Shown piece by piece: positions 25,793 through 36,270 of a stretch of DNA of 64,000 nucleotides. Position 1 is the stretch's first letter. Every line of letters starts with the position of its first letter. Source of the DNA: Microbacterium sp. W4I20 (GTDB lineage Bacteria > Actinomycetota > Actinomycetes > Actinomycetales > Microbacteriaceae); contig NZ_JAUSYB010000001.1 in NCBI RefSeq assembly GCF_030816505.1, positions 3,472,001-3,536,000 of the forward strand. Direction: 5' to 3'. The translations under genes were made by a program, and so were the position numbers. The notes beneath the pieces were generated by a model. The model was not told where the DNA came from. It searched no databases and worked only from the letters and a program-made list of their open reading frames with translations.

Positions 25793-27351
25793 CGCTCGTC
25801 TTCCTTCTCGGGCTCGATGATGGTGACGGAGACGTCACCGGAGGTCTGGTCGATGGTCACGCGCTGCACCGTGGTGGTGGTGCCGTTTTCGGCGGAGATC
25901 GCCTCGGACACGACCGAGTCGCCGCCGCGCTCGGTGGGTGTCCACATGCCGGTGTCGATGATCGTGCCGGTCTCGGCCTCCACGCGCATCCAGCTCACGT
26001 CGACGTTGTCGCCCGTCGCGTGGAGCTGCAGCTGCACACCGGGATCGACGGAGATCCAGGTGGTACCCGATCCCTTCTCCACGACGATCGGGCGCGGTGC
26101 ATCGTCGTGCTGGTGCAGCGAGATGGAGAGCTCGCCGAACGGCTGACGCAGGTGCTGGGCTTGATTGTTCGAGATGGACGCCCAGCCGAAGGCCACGCCC
26201 TGGAAGGCCGAGACGCCGCCGGCCACGAGCCCGCTCACCAGGGTGAGCACGGTCGCGAACGCGAGGAAGCCGCTGCGGCGTCGGAAGGCACCTGCCACGA
26301 TCATGCCGAGGGCGAGGACGAGTGCCGCGCTCAGGAGGCCGAGCGCACCGCCGACCCCGTCGCCGCCGGACCAGAGCCCGACGGCTGCTCCGGTCACGAT
26401 CGCGAGTCCGAGGACGGAGGCGACGACCGCGAAGCCCGCACGCGGGTTCGAGGCCCGGCGGATGCGGCGACGTTCGGCGGCTTCGAGCGCGAAGGCGGCG
26501 GCCGACGCCTGGCGCTCGCGACGCAGCTGGTCTCGGACCGCCCGCTCGGCATCCTGCTGTCGACGACGCCACGCCTGGTCCTGCTCTTTCCACGCCGTGT
26601 GCTGGGCCCGCCAGGCGGCGATGTCGGCCGGGTCCTGGACCCCTGCGGGCAGCGGTGCCGGGGGCGCCGGAGGCGCGTCAGGGGTGGCACCGGCGGCGGC
26701 AGTACCTCCTGGGGCGGGGAGTGATGCGTCGAATGTGGCGTCCGCCCCCTCGGCGGTACCCGAACCGGCGAGGGGGACGGACGCGGCCGGGGCCGCCTGA
26801 TCTGCGGAAGCCATCGGCAGATCAGGCGCGGAAGCACCCGGGGTGCGGCTTGCAGCACGCACGATCAGGAAGAGCAGGCCGCCCACGACCACGAGGCCGA
26901 CGATCCAGCCGAACAGCGCCAGCGCGGACCAGCTCTCGTAGCCGAACCCGAACAGGCGTCCGGTGAGCGGTGCGGTCGGGATGAGGCCGATGATCGCCAT
27001 GCCCAGGATGCCGAGCTGCACGGGCTGGTAGTCCCGCCGCAGTAGCGCTCGGGCGTGGACGTGGCCGTCGAGGTCGGGCAGCAGGGCCCAGGCGACCGCA
27101 TAGAGGAAGATCACCGGGAGGCCGAAGAGCGCCGCGACCACGAGGACGCCGCGGACGATGAGCGGGTCGATCCGCAGTCGGGCGGCGATGCCGGCCGAGA
27201 CGCCGCCCAGCCATCCCTCGGAGCGGGCGACGCCGAGGCCGGCGACCCAGAGGAGGAAGCGCTCGGCGCCCTGTGGAACGGCCTGTGCCGGTGAGCCGAC
27301 GCCGGGAGCAGCGTGATCGGCGGGGGGTGGAGGCGCAGTCGGAATCGTCAT
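25789..27351 (-). CDS. PspC-domain multi-pass membrane protein
   Basis: 520 residues. An N-terminal PspC module (GVARSEGWLGGVSAGIAARLRIDPLIVRGVLVVAALFGLPVIFLYAVAWALLP, in part) is followed by two helices and a Pro/Ala-rich linker (~180-240). Next come a charged coiled coil (WKEQDQAWRRRQQDAERAVRDQLRRERQ in part), four more helices and a C-terminal ~130-residue beta-rich exported domain. Divergent from a PspC-containing histidine kinase, it fits an actinobacterial envelope-stress module in which PspC proteins sense or modulate membrane state. Confidence 0.85.
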   Translation of the reverse strand: MTIPTAPPPPADHAAPGVGSPAQAVPQGAERFLLWVAGLGVARSEGWLGGVSAGIAARLRIDPLIVRGVLVVAALFGLPVIFLYAVAWALLPDLDGHVHARALLRRDYQPVQLGILGMAIIGLIPTAPLTGRLFGFGYESWSALALFGWIVGLVVVGGLLFLIVRAASRTPGASAPDLPMASADQAAPAASVPLAGSGTAEGADATFDASLPAPGGTAAAGATPDAPPAPPAPLPAGVQDPADIAAWRAQHTAWKEQDQAWRRRQQDAERAVRDQLRRERQASAAAFALEAAERRRIRRASNPRAGFAVVASVLGLAIVTGAAVGLWSGGDGVGGALGLLSAALVLALGMIVAGAFRRRSGFLAFATVLTLVSGLVAGGVSAFQGVAFGWASISNNQAQHLRQPFGELSISLHQHDDAPRPIVVEKGSGTTWISVDPGVQLQLHATGDNVDVSWMRVEAETGTIIDTGMWTPTERGGDSVVSEAISAENGTTTTVQRVTIDQTSGDVSVTIIEPEKEDER

Positions 27352-27457
27352 GCTTCGATCCTGTCGGCATCGTCGGTGGCGATGCCATGAGGGGAACCCC
27401 TGACTGACCCCTGATTCTGGACGGGGGGCGCCACGGAGCCGGGTCGCGGATGATTGG

Positions 27458-28741
27458 ATGTCGGCATGTCCTCTTCGGCGCCCGCCTCCACGCGGCCCCC
27501 CTCACCTCTCGGCGCCACCGCACCGCAGTTCGCCGCGGCCGGCGCTGACCCGCGACCGTGACTGCCTGGTGTCGGGCGTCAGCGCCGGCCTCGCTCGTCA
27601 CCTGGGAGCGCCCGTCTGGATGGTGCGGGCTCTCTTCATCGCCCTGTCGCTGTGCGGAGGCGCCGGCATCCTGCTCTACGCCTGGTGCTGGACCTTCACC
27701 CCGTGGATCGAGGACGAGGGCGAGCCTTCCCGGCGGATGCCGGTCGCCTGGCTGCTGCTCGCCCCGGCGGTCGTGGGCGCGCTCATCGTCGTGTTCTGGC
27801 GCGGGGGCACCGATTGGATCTCCGGGACGATCCCGTCCGACGCGGCAGCCGTCGTCGTGTTCGGGACCGTGGTCTGCGCGACCGGCGCCGGGCTCTGGGC
27901 GACGCTGATCGATCGCACCGACACCGCCCGCGGGCCGCGTCACACGGCGGTGCTCCGGGTCGCCTCGGCGGCGATCCTCGCGCTGCTCTTCGGCCTGCTG
28001 CTGACCCGCCCGGTCGGCGCCACGGCGGCGCTGGTGCTCGTGCCGCTCGCCGGCCTGCTCGCGGTCATCTCCTCGACGCTGATCCCGCGCTGGCGTGAAC
28101 TCGCGGGCGAGCGGGTCCGCCGCATCCGCGAGGAGCAGCGCAGCGAGATGGCCGCCCATCTGCACGACTCCGTCCTTCAGACCCTCGCGCTCATCCAGAA
28201 CCGCGCGGGCGCGTCGAGCGAGGCTGCCCGACTCGCGCGGGCCCAGGAGCGCGAGCTGCGCGCCTGGCTGTACGACGGCGATGCCCCCGCCGACAGCGAC
28301 CTGGCGACCGACCTGCGCGACTACGCTGGCAGCCTCGAGCTCGACTATCCGGTGCGGATCGAGGTCGTCTCCGCCGGTCTCTCCACCGAGCGGGCGAGCG
28401 GAGAGCTGGCCGCCGCGGCACGCGAGGCGATGCTCAACGCCGCTCGCCATGCTGCCGGCGAGATCTCGGTGTACATCGAGGGGAGTACGACCGACGTGGA
28501 CGTCTTCATCCGGGACCGGGGTCCGGGGTTCCGGCTGGACGACGTGCCGAGCGACCGGCTCGGCGTGCGAGAGTCGATCATCGGACGGATGCGCAGGGCC
28601 GGCGGCACCGGCACCGTGCGCAGCGGCGACGGGAACGGGACCGAGGTTCACCTCCGGCTCTCGACGGGACAGCGCGTCCCGAGCGTGAAGGAAGCGCCGT
28701 CGGAAGACAGCACCCAGGAAGGCGGCGGCGACCATGGCTGA
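27458..28741 (+). CDS. Histidine kinase with N-terminal PspC domain
   Basis: About 427 residues. The N-terminal PspC unit (CLVSGVSAGLARHLGAPVWMVRALFIALSLCGGAGILLYAWCW in part) is fused to further membrane helices. A HisKA_3-like dimerisation region has MAAHLHDSVLQTLALIQ, with His as phospho-acceptor. The ATPase domain has AAREAMLNAARHA and RDRGPGFRL. The start is uncertain: the first ~30 residues in this frame are atypical, while an ATG at 27466 in another frame gives a plausible MSSSAPAST start that stops at once, so an indel near the C-run at 27496 is possible. It overlaps its response regulator gene by eight bases. Confidence 0.88.
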   Translation: MSACPLRRPPPRGPPHLSAPPHRSSPRPALTRDRDCLVSGVSAGLARHLGAPVWMVRALFIALSLCGGAGILLYAWCWTFTPWIEDEGEPSRRMPVAWLLLAPAVVGALIVVFWRGGTDWISGTIPSDAAAVVVFGTVVCATGAGLWATLIDRTDTARGPRHTAVLRVASAAILALLFGLLLTRPVGATAALVLVPLAGLLAVISSTLIPRWRELAGERVRRIREEQRSEMAAHLHDSVLQTLALIQNRAGASSEAARLARAQERELRAWLYDGDAPADSDLATDLRDYAGSLELDYPVRIEVVSAGLSTERASGELAAAAREAMLNAARHAAGEISVYIEGSTTDVDVFIRDRGPGFRLDDVPSDRLGVRESIIGRMRRAGGTGTVRSGDGNGTEVHLRLSTGQRVPSVKEAPSEDSTQEGGGDHG

Positions 28742-29393
28742 CAGCATCCGGATCGTGATCGTCGACGACCACTCCATCTTCCGTTCGGGGTTGCGCGCCG
28801 ACCTCGATGCGAGCGTCGACGTGGTCGGCGAGGCGGCCGACGTGCCTTCGGCGATCGCGGTGATCGGCGAGACGCAGCCCGACGTGGTGCTGCTCGACGT
28901 GCACCTGCCCGGTGGCAGCGGCGACGACTCCACGGGCGGTGAGTCCGTCATCCGGGGCTGCCTGCCGACCGCTTCTCGGTTCCTGGCGTTGAGCGTGTCG
29001 GATGCCGCGGCAGACGTCGTGCGGGTGATCCGTGCGGGAGCGCGGGGCTACATCACCAAGGGCTCCTCCGGCAGCGAGGTCAGCCGGGCGGTGCACGCCG
29101 TGGCCGGTGGGGACGCGGTGTTCTCGCCGCGGCTCGCGGGGTTCGTGCTCGACGCGTTCGGTGCTGTCGCGGGCGAGACGGCCACGGCGACGGACGAACT
29201 GGACCGCCTGTCGGCGCGCGAGCAGGAGGTCATGCGCCTGATCGCTCGCGGCTACGCCTACAAGGAGGTGGCGGCGGAGCTCTTCATCTCGATCAAGACG
29301 GTCGAGACGCACGTGTCATCGGTGTTGAGGAAGCTGCAGCTCTCCTCGCGGCACGAACTGACCGTGTGGGCGTCGGAGCGCCGACTGCTCTAG
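28734..29393 (+). CDS. NarL/LuxR-family response regulator of the PspC module
   Basis: 219 residues. Receiver domain with VDDHSIFRSGL, phospho-Asp in VLLDVHLPGGSG and Lys in YITKGSS; C-terminal HTH LSAREQEVMRLIARGYAYKEVA ... SIKTVETHVSSVLRKLQL. Its first eight bases overlap the kinase gene, so the two form a coupled pair. The divergent PspC operon is the obvious target. A GGSGDDSTGGES insertion after the phospho-Asp lengthens the beta3-alpha3 loop. Confidence 0.94.
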   Translation: MADSIRIVIVDDHSIFRSGLRADLDASVDVVGEAADVPSAIAVIGETQPDVVLLDVHLPGGSGDDSTGGESVIRGCLPTASRFLALSVSDAAADVVRVIRAGARGYITKGSSGSEVSRAVHAVAGGDAVFSPRLAGFVLDAFGAVAGETATATDELDRLSAREQEVMRLIARGYAYKEVAAELFISIKTVETHVSSVLRKLQLSSRHELTVWASERRLL

Positions 29394-29419
29394 GGCTCCT
29401 CTTAGGATGTGTGAACCGT

Positions 29420-29828
29420 TCAGGCGGCGAGCCAGAGGCCCTTCGACGTCGTGGCGACCGTGAGTCCGGCGGCGACGGTCTCATCGTCTCCGATGCGGGC
29501 CGCCGCGCACGATGCGGGCTCCGGGGCCGACCTCGGTGCGGACTCCGACGTGGGCGTTGTCGCCGACGGCGGCGCCCTGGCCGATGTGCGCGTGCGCTTC
29601 GATGTGCGCACCCTCGCCGATCACGGCATCCGGTTCGATCCACGCGCCGCGCGCGATCGTCGCCCCGGCGCCGATGCGAGCGCCCGGTTCGATGTACGCG
29701 CCGGCTTCGATGTGCGCCTTGGGGTGCACCTTCGCGCCGTGCGCGACGAGACCTCGGCCATTGGCGTGCTTGCGGTACCGCAGCGTCGCTCCCTGGTCGT
29801 TCTCGATGTCGACGTAGTTCTTGCCCAC
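29420..29828 (-). pseudogene. Left-handed beta-helix (hexapeptide) protein with a 3' frameshift
   Basis: The frame from 29828 encodes MGKNYVDIENDQGATLRYRK and then about ten hexapeptide turns (HIEAGAYIEPGARIGAGATI, WIEPDAVIGEGAHIEAHAHI). After GPGARIVRG one surplus base in 29498-29507 diverts it to a short basic tail ending at 29481. The alternative frame restores ARIGDDETVAAGLTVATTSKGLWLAA in two halves up to 29420, clearly the native end. Fold as in gamma-carbonic anhydrases and acyltransferases, but short, with no visible catalytic insert. Likely a single-base sequence error or a very recent mutation. Confidence 0.75.
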
Positions 29829-29934
29829 GATTCCTCCCCGTGCTCCGGAGTTTCCCCGGATATATCAACAACCATGGGAGGGGCGGATTCATTCCCGCGG
29901 ATGGATGTCCTTCATCGGGCTCAGGAACGGCAAG

Positions 29935-30708
29935 TCAGCGCTGGCAGAACGGGCACCAGAAGGTGATGCGCTCACGGGTCGGATCGGCGCCGAGTTCGCC
30001 CTGCAGGATCCTCGTGCCGCAGCGTCGGCAGGGGCGCCCGGAGCGGCCGTAGACCCAGGCGGCCTGACCCGGCCGATTGATGCCGGTGAAGGTGCGGCCG
30101 GAACGGTCCCGGTTGGCGCGGATCGTGCGGACGCCGAGCTCGAGAAGGGCGGCGACGTCGACCTCGGGCGTGGGTGTGGTCGGCAGGATTCCGCGCAGGA
30201 ACAGGAGTTCTGCGGCGTACTCGTTGCCGAAGCCGGCGACGTTGCGCTGGTCGAGCAGGGCGACGTGGATGCTGCGTGTATCGGCACCGAGCCGCCGGAT
30301 CGCCTCGGCGATGTCCCAGTCCTCGGCGAGCGGATCCGGTCCCAGATAGCCGACGAGTTCGTCCTCGTCGCGAGTGGGCACGACCTCGATCTCGGCGATG
30401 TCGACGCCGACGGCCTCGCGCTCGGCTGTGCCCACGATCGCACGGACCTTGAACGCCGGATGCCGCCACTTCTCACCCGGTCGGTAGACGAACCAGGCGC
30501 CGTCCATGCGCAGATGGGAATGCAGGGTGCTGTCGCCGATGCGGAGCAGCAGGTGCTTGCCGCGCGACGCCGCGCCGTGCACGGTCTGGCCGGTCAGATC
30601 GAGCGTCGCGAAGCGGGGCACGCGGAGGTCGAAGCGGGTCACCTCCCCACCGGCCAGCGCGTCGTCGAGACGCCGCGCCGTTCGGAAGACGGTATCGCCC
30701 TCGGGCAT
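29935..30708 (-). CDS. nei2: Formamidopyrimidine/endonuclease VIII-type DNA glycosylase (Nei2)
   Basis: 257 residues. Starts MPEGDTVFR, where Pro2-Glu3 form the catalytic N-terminus. The helix-two-turn-helix has DQRNVAGFGNEYAAELLF, and a C-terminal zinc finger reads CRRCGTRILQGELG ... TFWCPFCQR. It removes oxidised bases and nicks abasic sites. The start at 30708 is fixed by the need for Pro2 after Met; it abuts the EI24 gene stop. Location two genes from lhr mirrors the lhr-nei adjacency of mycobacteria. Confidence 0.94.
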   Translation of the reverse strand: MPEGDTVFRTARRLDDALAGGEVTRFDLRVPRFATLDLTGQTVHGAASRGKHLLLRIGDSTLHSHLRMDGAWFVYRPGEKWRHPAFKVRAIVGTAEREAVGVDIAEIEVVPTRDEDELVGYLGPDPLAEDWDIAEAIRRLGADTRSIHVALLDQRNVAGFGNEYAAELLFLRGILPTTPTPEVDVAALLELGVRTIRANRDRSGRTFTGINRPGQAAWVYGRSGRPCRRCGTRILQGELGADPTRERITFWCPFCQR

Positions 30709-31544
30709 CAGACGGCCCCCGGACTCGTCGGCAGGGAATGGGTCCCCGAGCCTGCCGACGGGCCGGAGCTCGGGACCTGGGTCCCTGAGCCTGTCGACGG
30801 TCCGGACGGCAGCGTGGTGCGGGCGAGCATGTCGCGGGCGAGCATGGTGCTGCCGGCGACGGCGACCGGCATCACGACGACCGCCCCGCCCGGGATGAGA
30901 AAGCACAGCTGCGTCGCCACTCCGAATCCGAGCACGCGGGCGCGGCTGCCGGAGAAGAGCGCGGCGCGGTCGGCGGGGCTGAGGTCACGGGCGTCGAAGG
31001 CTCGTCCGGTGAGTTCGCGGGCCAGGAGCCGTCCGGTGAGCACGACGCCCGCCATGGGGCCGAGGATCCCGCCGATCGCCGGGATGAGACCGATCAGCAG
31101 GACGACGATGGCGATCAGGATGCCGAGGATCACCAGTCGCAGACCCTCGCCCACGGTCGTCCAGAAGCTGCCGCCGTCGGCCGGGGGCGCGTCGCCCAGG
31201 TCGACCTCGACGGCATGCCAGATGCGTTGGTAGAACGGGTCGCCGATGGTCAGCGTCAGCGCGGTGAACATGGCACTGGAGAGCGCGATCGCGGCGACCG
31301 CGATCACGAAGCCGATGGCGCCCCGCACGAGTCCCTGCCAGGGAGCGGGCCATTCCTCGGCGAAGGGCGTCGCCCAGGCGGTGATTCCGTTCATGTTGAG
31401 CAGCAGCGGCAGCAGCAGTGCCCCCAGCACGACGATCGTGATGATGGCCGGGATGAGGCCCAGGTTCATGAGCCCCGGGCGGGTACGCCAGAGGCGGAAG
31501 CCCCGCAGCAGGGTCCGGATGCCGGCACTGAACTCTCGGATCAT
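30708..31544 (-). CDS. EI24/CysZ-like membrane protein with repeat-encoded tail
   Basis: 278 residues of the EI24 family: MIREFSAGIRTLLRGFRLW then four to six helices, with IGDPFYQRIWHAVEVDLGD and LGFGVATQLCFLIPGGAVVVMPVAVAGSTMLARD. CysZ relatives transport sulfate, but the actinobacterial branch is uncharacterised. The last ~35 residues (PSGPSTGSGTQVPSSGPSAG in part) are encoded by two in-frame dispersed repeat copies and are absent from the family core. Between lhr and nei2, probably co-transcribed. Confidence 0.82.
   Translation of the reverse strand: MIREFSAGIRTLLRGFRLWRTRPGLMNLGLIPAIITIVVLGALLLPLLLNMNGITAWATPFAEEWPAPWQGLVRGAIGFVIAVAAIALSSAMFTALTLTIGDPFYQRIWHAVEVDLGDAPPADGGSFWTTVGEGLRLVILGILIAIVVLLIGLIPAIGGILGPMAGVVLTGRLLARELTGRAFDARDLSPADRAALFSGSRARVLGFGVATQLCFLIPGGAVVVMPVAVAGSTMLARDMLARTTLPSGPSTGSGTQVPSSGPSAGSGTHSLPTSPGAV
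30740..30800. repeat. Two copies of dispersed repeat A inside the EI24-like gene
   Basis: GTCCCCGAGCCTGCCGACGG (about 30742-30761) and GTCCCTGAGCCTGTCGACGG (30781-30800). Read on the minus strand they give SAGSGTH and STGSGTQ at the protein's C-terminus. Confidence 0.8.
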
Positions 31545-32900
31545 GGCTCTCAGCGTAGGTGCTCGTCACACGGCCTTGCGCAGGGTGAAGCCGCGGGGAG
31601 TGGCCACGAACCCCGCCTCCTGCAGCGCCCGTGCGAGGTCGGTGCCGTAGACGGCCTCACCGTCGATCTTCTCGACGGTGAGCGTGTCGAGGCGACGGGC
31701 GCGTGCGGTGGTGGCGAGGTCGGATGCCGCCGCCTGCAGCACGTCGACGTCGTCGCTGAACGAGAGGACGGTGCGACCACCGCGTTCGAGGTAGAGCACG
31801 AGCGCTCCGTCGACGATGACCACGAGGCCGCCGGCCTTGCGCCCCGGTCGGTGTGACACGTCGTTGCGCTTCGGCCAGCCGAGGGCAGCGCCGTACGGAT
31901 TGGCCGGGTCGGTCGCCGCCAATGTGACGGCGTTCTTCGGCGGCGGGTCGGCGAGTCCGGCGTACGTGCGGAGCCGGTCGACGGTGGCGGATGCCGCGAA
32001 CTGTGCGGCGCCGAGCTTCTCGATCACATAGCCGCGACGGCAGTGGCCGGCCTCCTCGAAGCCGGCGAGCACCCGGTACGCCTGGGCGAATCCGCCGGGG
32101 ACGCCCTCGGACTGCACGGCACCGCGGGTGACGACCCCGTAGCGGTCGAGCAGGAGCCCTGCGGTGACGGTCGCGCGGCGCGCGGCATCCGTCTCGATCG
32201 TCGGGAGCAGCGACCAGCGTCCGCCGATCGAGGTCGGACGCGGGGCGTTGCGGGTGAGCGACATCCCGCGGTAGGTGCGGGCGCGGGGTGCGCGGCGCGT
32301 GACCTTGTGCGCCTGGGAACCGCCGGCCAGCAGTGAGCGGATCGGCGCGAACGTGTCGTTGGTGACGTGCCCCGACCAGGTCAGAGACCAGAGCGCTTCG
32401 AGCACGGACTGCTCGTTCTCGGCGGAGGCCATCTCCTTCAACTGACTCGCGAAGTAGGCGCCGCCGGCCTGTAGCGCGGTGAGCACTCGGGCCTCGAGCG
32501 AGTCGGCGGCGATCTCGGCGTCGGGTTCGGGGAGGGTGAAGGGGGCCAGGTCGGCGGGATGCAACGACACCCAGCCGTCGCGACCGGGAAGCGTGCCGTG
32601 GCCCGACCAGATCACTTCGCCCGAGGTGGTGAGCTCGTCGAGCATGGTGGGGGAGTAGTCGCGCACTCGGGAGGGGAGCACCAGTGACTCCCAGGCGCTC
32701 GCCGGGATCGGCACTCCGGCGAACTGCTCGATCACGGTCAGGACGCCGTCCAGGCCCTCCAGCGGTCGGCCGAGGTGCTGCCAGTCGGGCAGGAACCGGG
32801 CGTAGGCCTCGGGGGAGACCGGCTCGACCGACCCGCGGATCGCCGCCAGCGATCGCATGCGCAGGCGCCGCAGCACCTCGGTGTCGCACCACTCGATGCC

Positions 32901-32960
32901 GGTCCCTGAGCCTGACGAAGGGTCGGACCCTGCACCGGTCCCTGAGCCCGACGAAGGGTC
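32901..32960. repeat. Two copies of dispersed repeat A inside lhr
   Basis: GTCCCTGAGCCTGACGAAGG (32902-32921) and GTCCCTGAGCCCGACGAAGG (32938-32957) are in direct orientation 36 bases apart, exactly 12 codons. The frame is kept and the helicase gains a Ser/Gly-rich loop before EWCD. Confidence 0.82.
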
Positions 32961-35372
32961 CGGCAGGAAGTACCCGCTGGTGAGCCTTCCCGCGTTCTCG
33001 AGGCGCTGGAGGGTGTGCCGCGCGACGGCCGCGCCGATGCCGAAGCGAGTGGCGACGGCATCGGTCGTGAAGGGCCCGTGCGTGCGCGCATGCCGCGCCA
33101 CGAGATCGCCGAGCGGATCGGCGAACGGCTCGAGGAAGGCGACCGGGATGCCGGTGGGGAGGGCTGCGCCGAGTGCGTCGCGCAGACGACCGGCGTCTTC
33201 GATCGCCGCGACGCGGCCGATGCCGCCGATGGTCACCGGGATGGCGCGCCGGGCCGTGACGAGGTCGTCGAGCAGGGTGGCGGCCGAGCCCTCGCCGACG
33301 GTCTCGGGATCGAGACGTGCGGCGACCTCGGCGGCGTCGAGCGGGCCGAGCACCCGCAGCAGATCCGCGACGCCTTCGATCCCGCGAGCCCGCCGTTCGG
33401 GGTCGAGCCGCTGCGCCTCCCGCTCGAACTGCGCGATGACCTCGGGGTCGAGGAGCTCGCGCAGCTCGACCGTGCCGAGTAGTTCGCCGAGCAGCGCAGG
33501 GTCGACCGAGAGCGCGGCGGCCCGCCGCTCGGCGAGGGGGGAGTCGCCCTCGTACATGAACGCGCCGACGTACCCGAAGAGCAGATCGCGTGCGTAGGGC
33601 GAGGGTTGTCCGGGCTGCGTCTCGACGAGGCGGATGCGGCGGTCGGCGATCGAGGTCGCGAGCTTCCGCAGCGACGGAAGGTCGTAGACGTCCTGCAGCA
33701 CCTCGCGGAGCGTCTCCAGGATCACCGGGAAGGTCGGATGCCGGCGTGCGACCTCGAGCAGCTGGGCGGAGCGCTGACGCTGCTGCCACAGCGGCGTGCG
33801 CCGGTTGGGGTTGGTGCGCGGCATGAGCAGCGACCGGGCGGCGCACTCGCGGAATCGGGAGGCGAACAGCGCCGAGCCGCCGACCTCCTGCGTCACGAGG
33901 ATCTCGAGCTCTTCGGGGTCGAACACGAAGAGTTCGGCGCCGGGCGGCTCGGCCTCGGCGTCCGGGATGCGCACGATGATTCCGTCGTCGCTGGCGACCG
34001 CCGATCCCTCGATGCCCAGGCGCTCCCGCATGCGGGCGTTGATCGCCAGCGCCCACGGCGCGTGCACCTTCATGCCGTACGGGGAATGCAGGATCACCCG
34101 CCAGTCGCCGACCTCGTCGCGGCCGCGTTCGACCGTCAGCGTGCGGTCGGTCGGGAGCGTGCCGGTCGCCTCTCGCTGCTCGGTGAGGTGCGCCATCAGG
34201 TTCATGCGCGCCTGCTCGTCGAGGCCGGCTTCGATGAGGCGCTGCGCGGCCTTCTCGGGCGTCGCGGCGGCGACCTCGCGGGAGAAGGCGCCGAGCGCTT
34301 CGCCGAGCTCGAACGGGCGTCCGATGCCGTCGCCGTGCCAGAACGGCACCTTGCCGGGCTGTCCATAGGCGGGGATCACGTTGACGCGGTCGTGGGTGAT
34401 CTCGGCGATGCGCCAGCTGGTGGTGCCGAGCGTGAAGACGTCACCCACCCGCGACTCGTAGACCATCTCCTCGTCGAGCTCCCCGACCCGGCGACCGGCG
34501 CCCTCGCCGGCGACGAAGACGCCGAACAGTCCGCGGTCGGGGATCGTGCCGCCGCTCGTCACGGCGATGCGCTGCGCACCCGGGCGTCCGGTCAGGGTGC
34601 CGGCATCGCGGTCCCACACGAGTCGGGGCCGGAGCTCGGCGAACTCGTCGGACGGGAAGCGCCCGGCGAGCAGGTCGAGCGTCGCCTCGTAGGCCGAGCG
34701 AGGGAGCGACTGGAACGGCGCCGAGCGACGCACGGTCTCGAACCACTCCTCCACGCTGATGGCGCCGAGGGCGCTCGCAGCGACGGTCTGCTGCGCGAGG
34801 ATGTCGAGCGGATTGCGCGGCACCTGGATCGCCTCGATCTTGCCCGCCAGCATCCGTTCGGTCACGATCGCGGTGTGCAGCACGTCGCCGCGATGTTTGG
34901 GGAAGAGGGCGGCGCGGCTGATCTCGCCGACCTGGTGGCCGGCACGGCCGACGCGCTGTAGACCGGATGCCGCGGACGGCGGCGCCTCGACCTGGATGAC
35001 GAGGTCGACGGCGCCCATGTCGATGCCGAGCTCGAGGCTGCTCGTCGCGACGACGCAGCGCAGTACGCCGGACTTCAGTTCTTCCTCGACCTGGGCCCGC
35101 TGCTCCTTCGACACGGAGCCGTGATGAGCCTTGGCGAGGACCGGATCGGCCCCTGCGGTCGCGCCGGCCTGCGCCATCATCGCGGCGGGCGGCCCGACCG
35201 TGGCGGGGAGCTCGACGCCGATGCGCTCGGAGTAGATCTCGTTCAGGCGTCCGGTCAGTCGCTCCGCCAGGCGTCGCGAGTTGGAGAAGACGATCGTCGA
35301 GTTGTTCTGCAGGATGCGGTCGACGATGGCTTCTTCGACATGCGGCCAGACGGAGCCGGTGACTTGTGCTTG

Positions 35373-35391
35373 CCCTGAGCTTGTCGAAGGG
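35373..35391. repeat. Dispersed repeat A copy in the lhr variable loop
   Basis: CCCTGAGCTTGTCGAAGGG, read on the minus strand as PSTSSGQ within a proline-rich loop that follows the helicase frameshift by about 110 bases. Confidence 0.8.
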
Positions 35392-36270
35392 TATTCGGCG
35401 TCGTCGCCGGAGCCGGCGGGAGCGCCAGGAGGCGGCGGCGGATTGGTCATGTCGTCCATCGGCACGACCACGCCGAGTTCGAACGTCTTCGATGCCGGGG
35501 GCGCGCGACGATCTCGACCGGCGCCGACCCGCCCAGGAAACGCGCGACCTCGTCGATCGGGCGGACGGTCGCGGACAGGCCGATGCGCTGCGCGGCGGTC
35601 TCGTTGCCGTGCGAGGCGCGCAGGGCGTCGAGTCTCTCGAGACTGAGGGCGAGGTGCGCGCCGCGCTTGGTCGCCGCGACCGCGTGCACCTCGTCGATGA
35701 TCACGGTGTGCACGTCGCGCAGCGTCTCGCCGGCGCGGCTCGTGAGCATCAGGTACAGCGACTCCGGCGTCGTGATGAGGATGTCGGGAGGGTCGGAGAC
35801 GAGCTTGCGTCGATCGCTCGAGGTGGTGTCGCCGGAGCGCACGCCGACCGTCACGGAGGGGGCCGGGAGCCCGAGGCGCCGGGCGGACTGGCCGATGCCG
35901 ATCAGAGGGGAGCGGAGGTTGCGTTCGACGTCGACGCCGAGCGCCTTCAAGGGCGAGATGTAGAGGATGCGGGTGCGCGCCGCATCTTTCTTCGGCTTCT
36001 CATCGGCGCTGGCGATCCGCTCGCGGAACACGCTGTCGATCGCCCAGAGGAAAGCCGACAGCGTCTTGCCCGACCCGGTCGGTGCGACGACGAGCGCGTG
36101 CTTGCCGGCCGAGATCGCATCCCACGCGCCGGTCTGCGCGGGGGTGGGCGCGGGGAACGCGCCCCGGAACCAGTCCTGCGTGGCCGGGGTGAAACGCTCG
36201 AGCACATCCCCCATCCGTCCATCATCTCCGACACCACCGACATCGGGGTCGCCCTTGACGTGGGAGGCGG

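Larger units (their letters stand above)
31566..36214 (-). pseudogene. lhr: Lhr-type ATP-dependent DNA helicase, one-base frameshift
   Basis: Together the two frames encode about 1,550 residues, normal for long Lhr. Part one (36214 to ~35500) has APTGSGKT (Walker A), IIDEVHAV (DEVH box) and SATVRP. Part two has STIVFSNSRRLAERL, VVATSSLELGID and QRVGRAGHQ, then the Lhr core winged-helix and large C-terminal regions. The frames meet at five Gs at 35497-35501 (minus-strand C run); one more C restores VARPPASKTFELGVVVP. It unwinds RNA:DNA and acts in repair with nearby nei2. Two loops carry repeat-encoded peptides (STSSGQAQ; PSSGSGTGAGSDPSSGSG). Confidence 0.92.
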
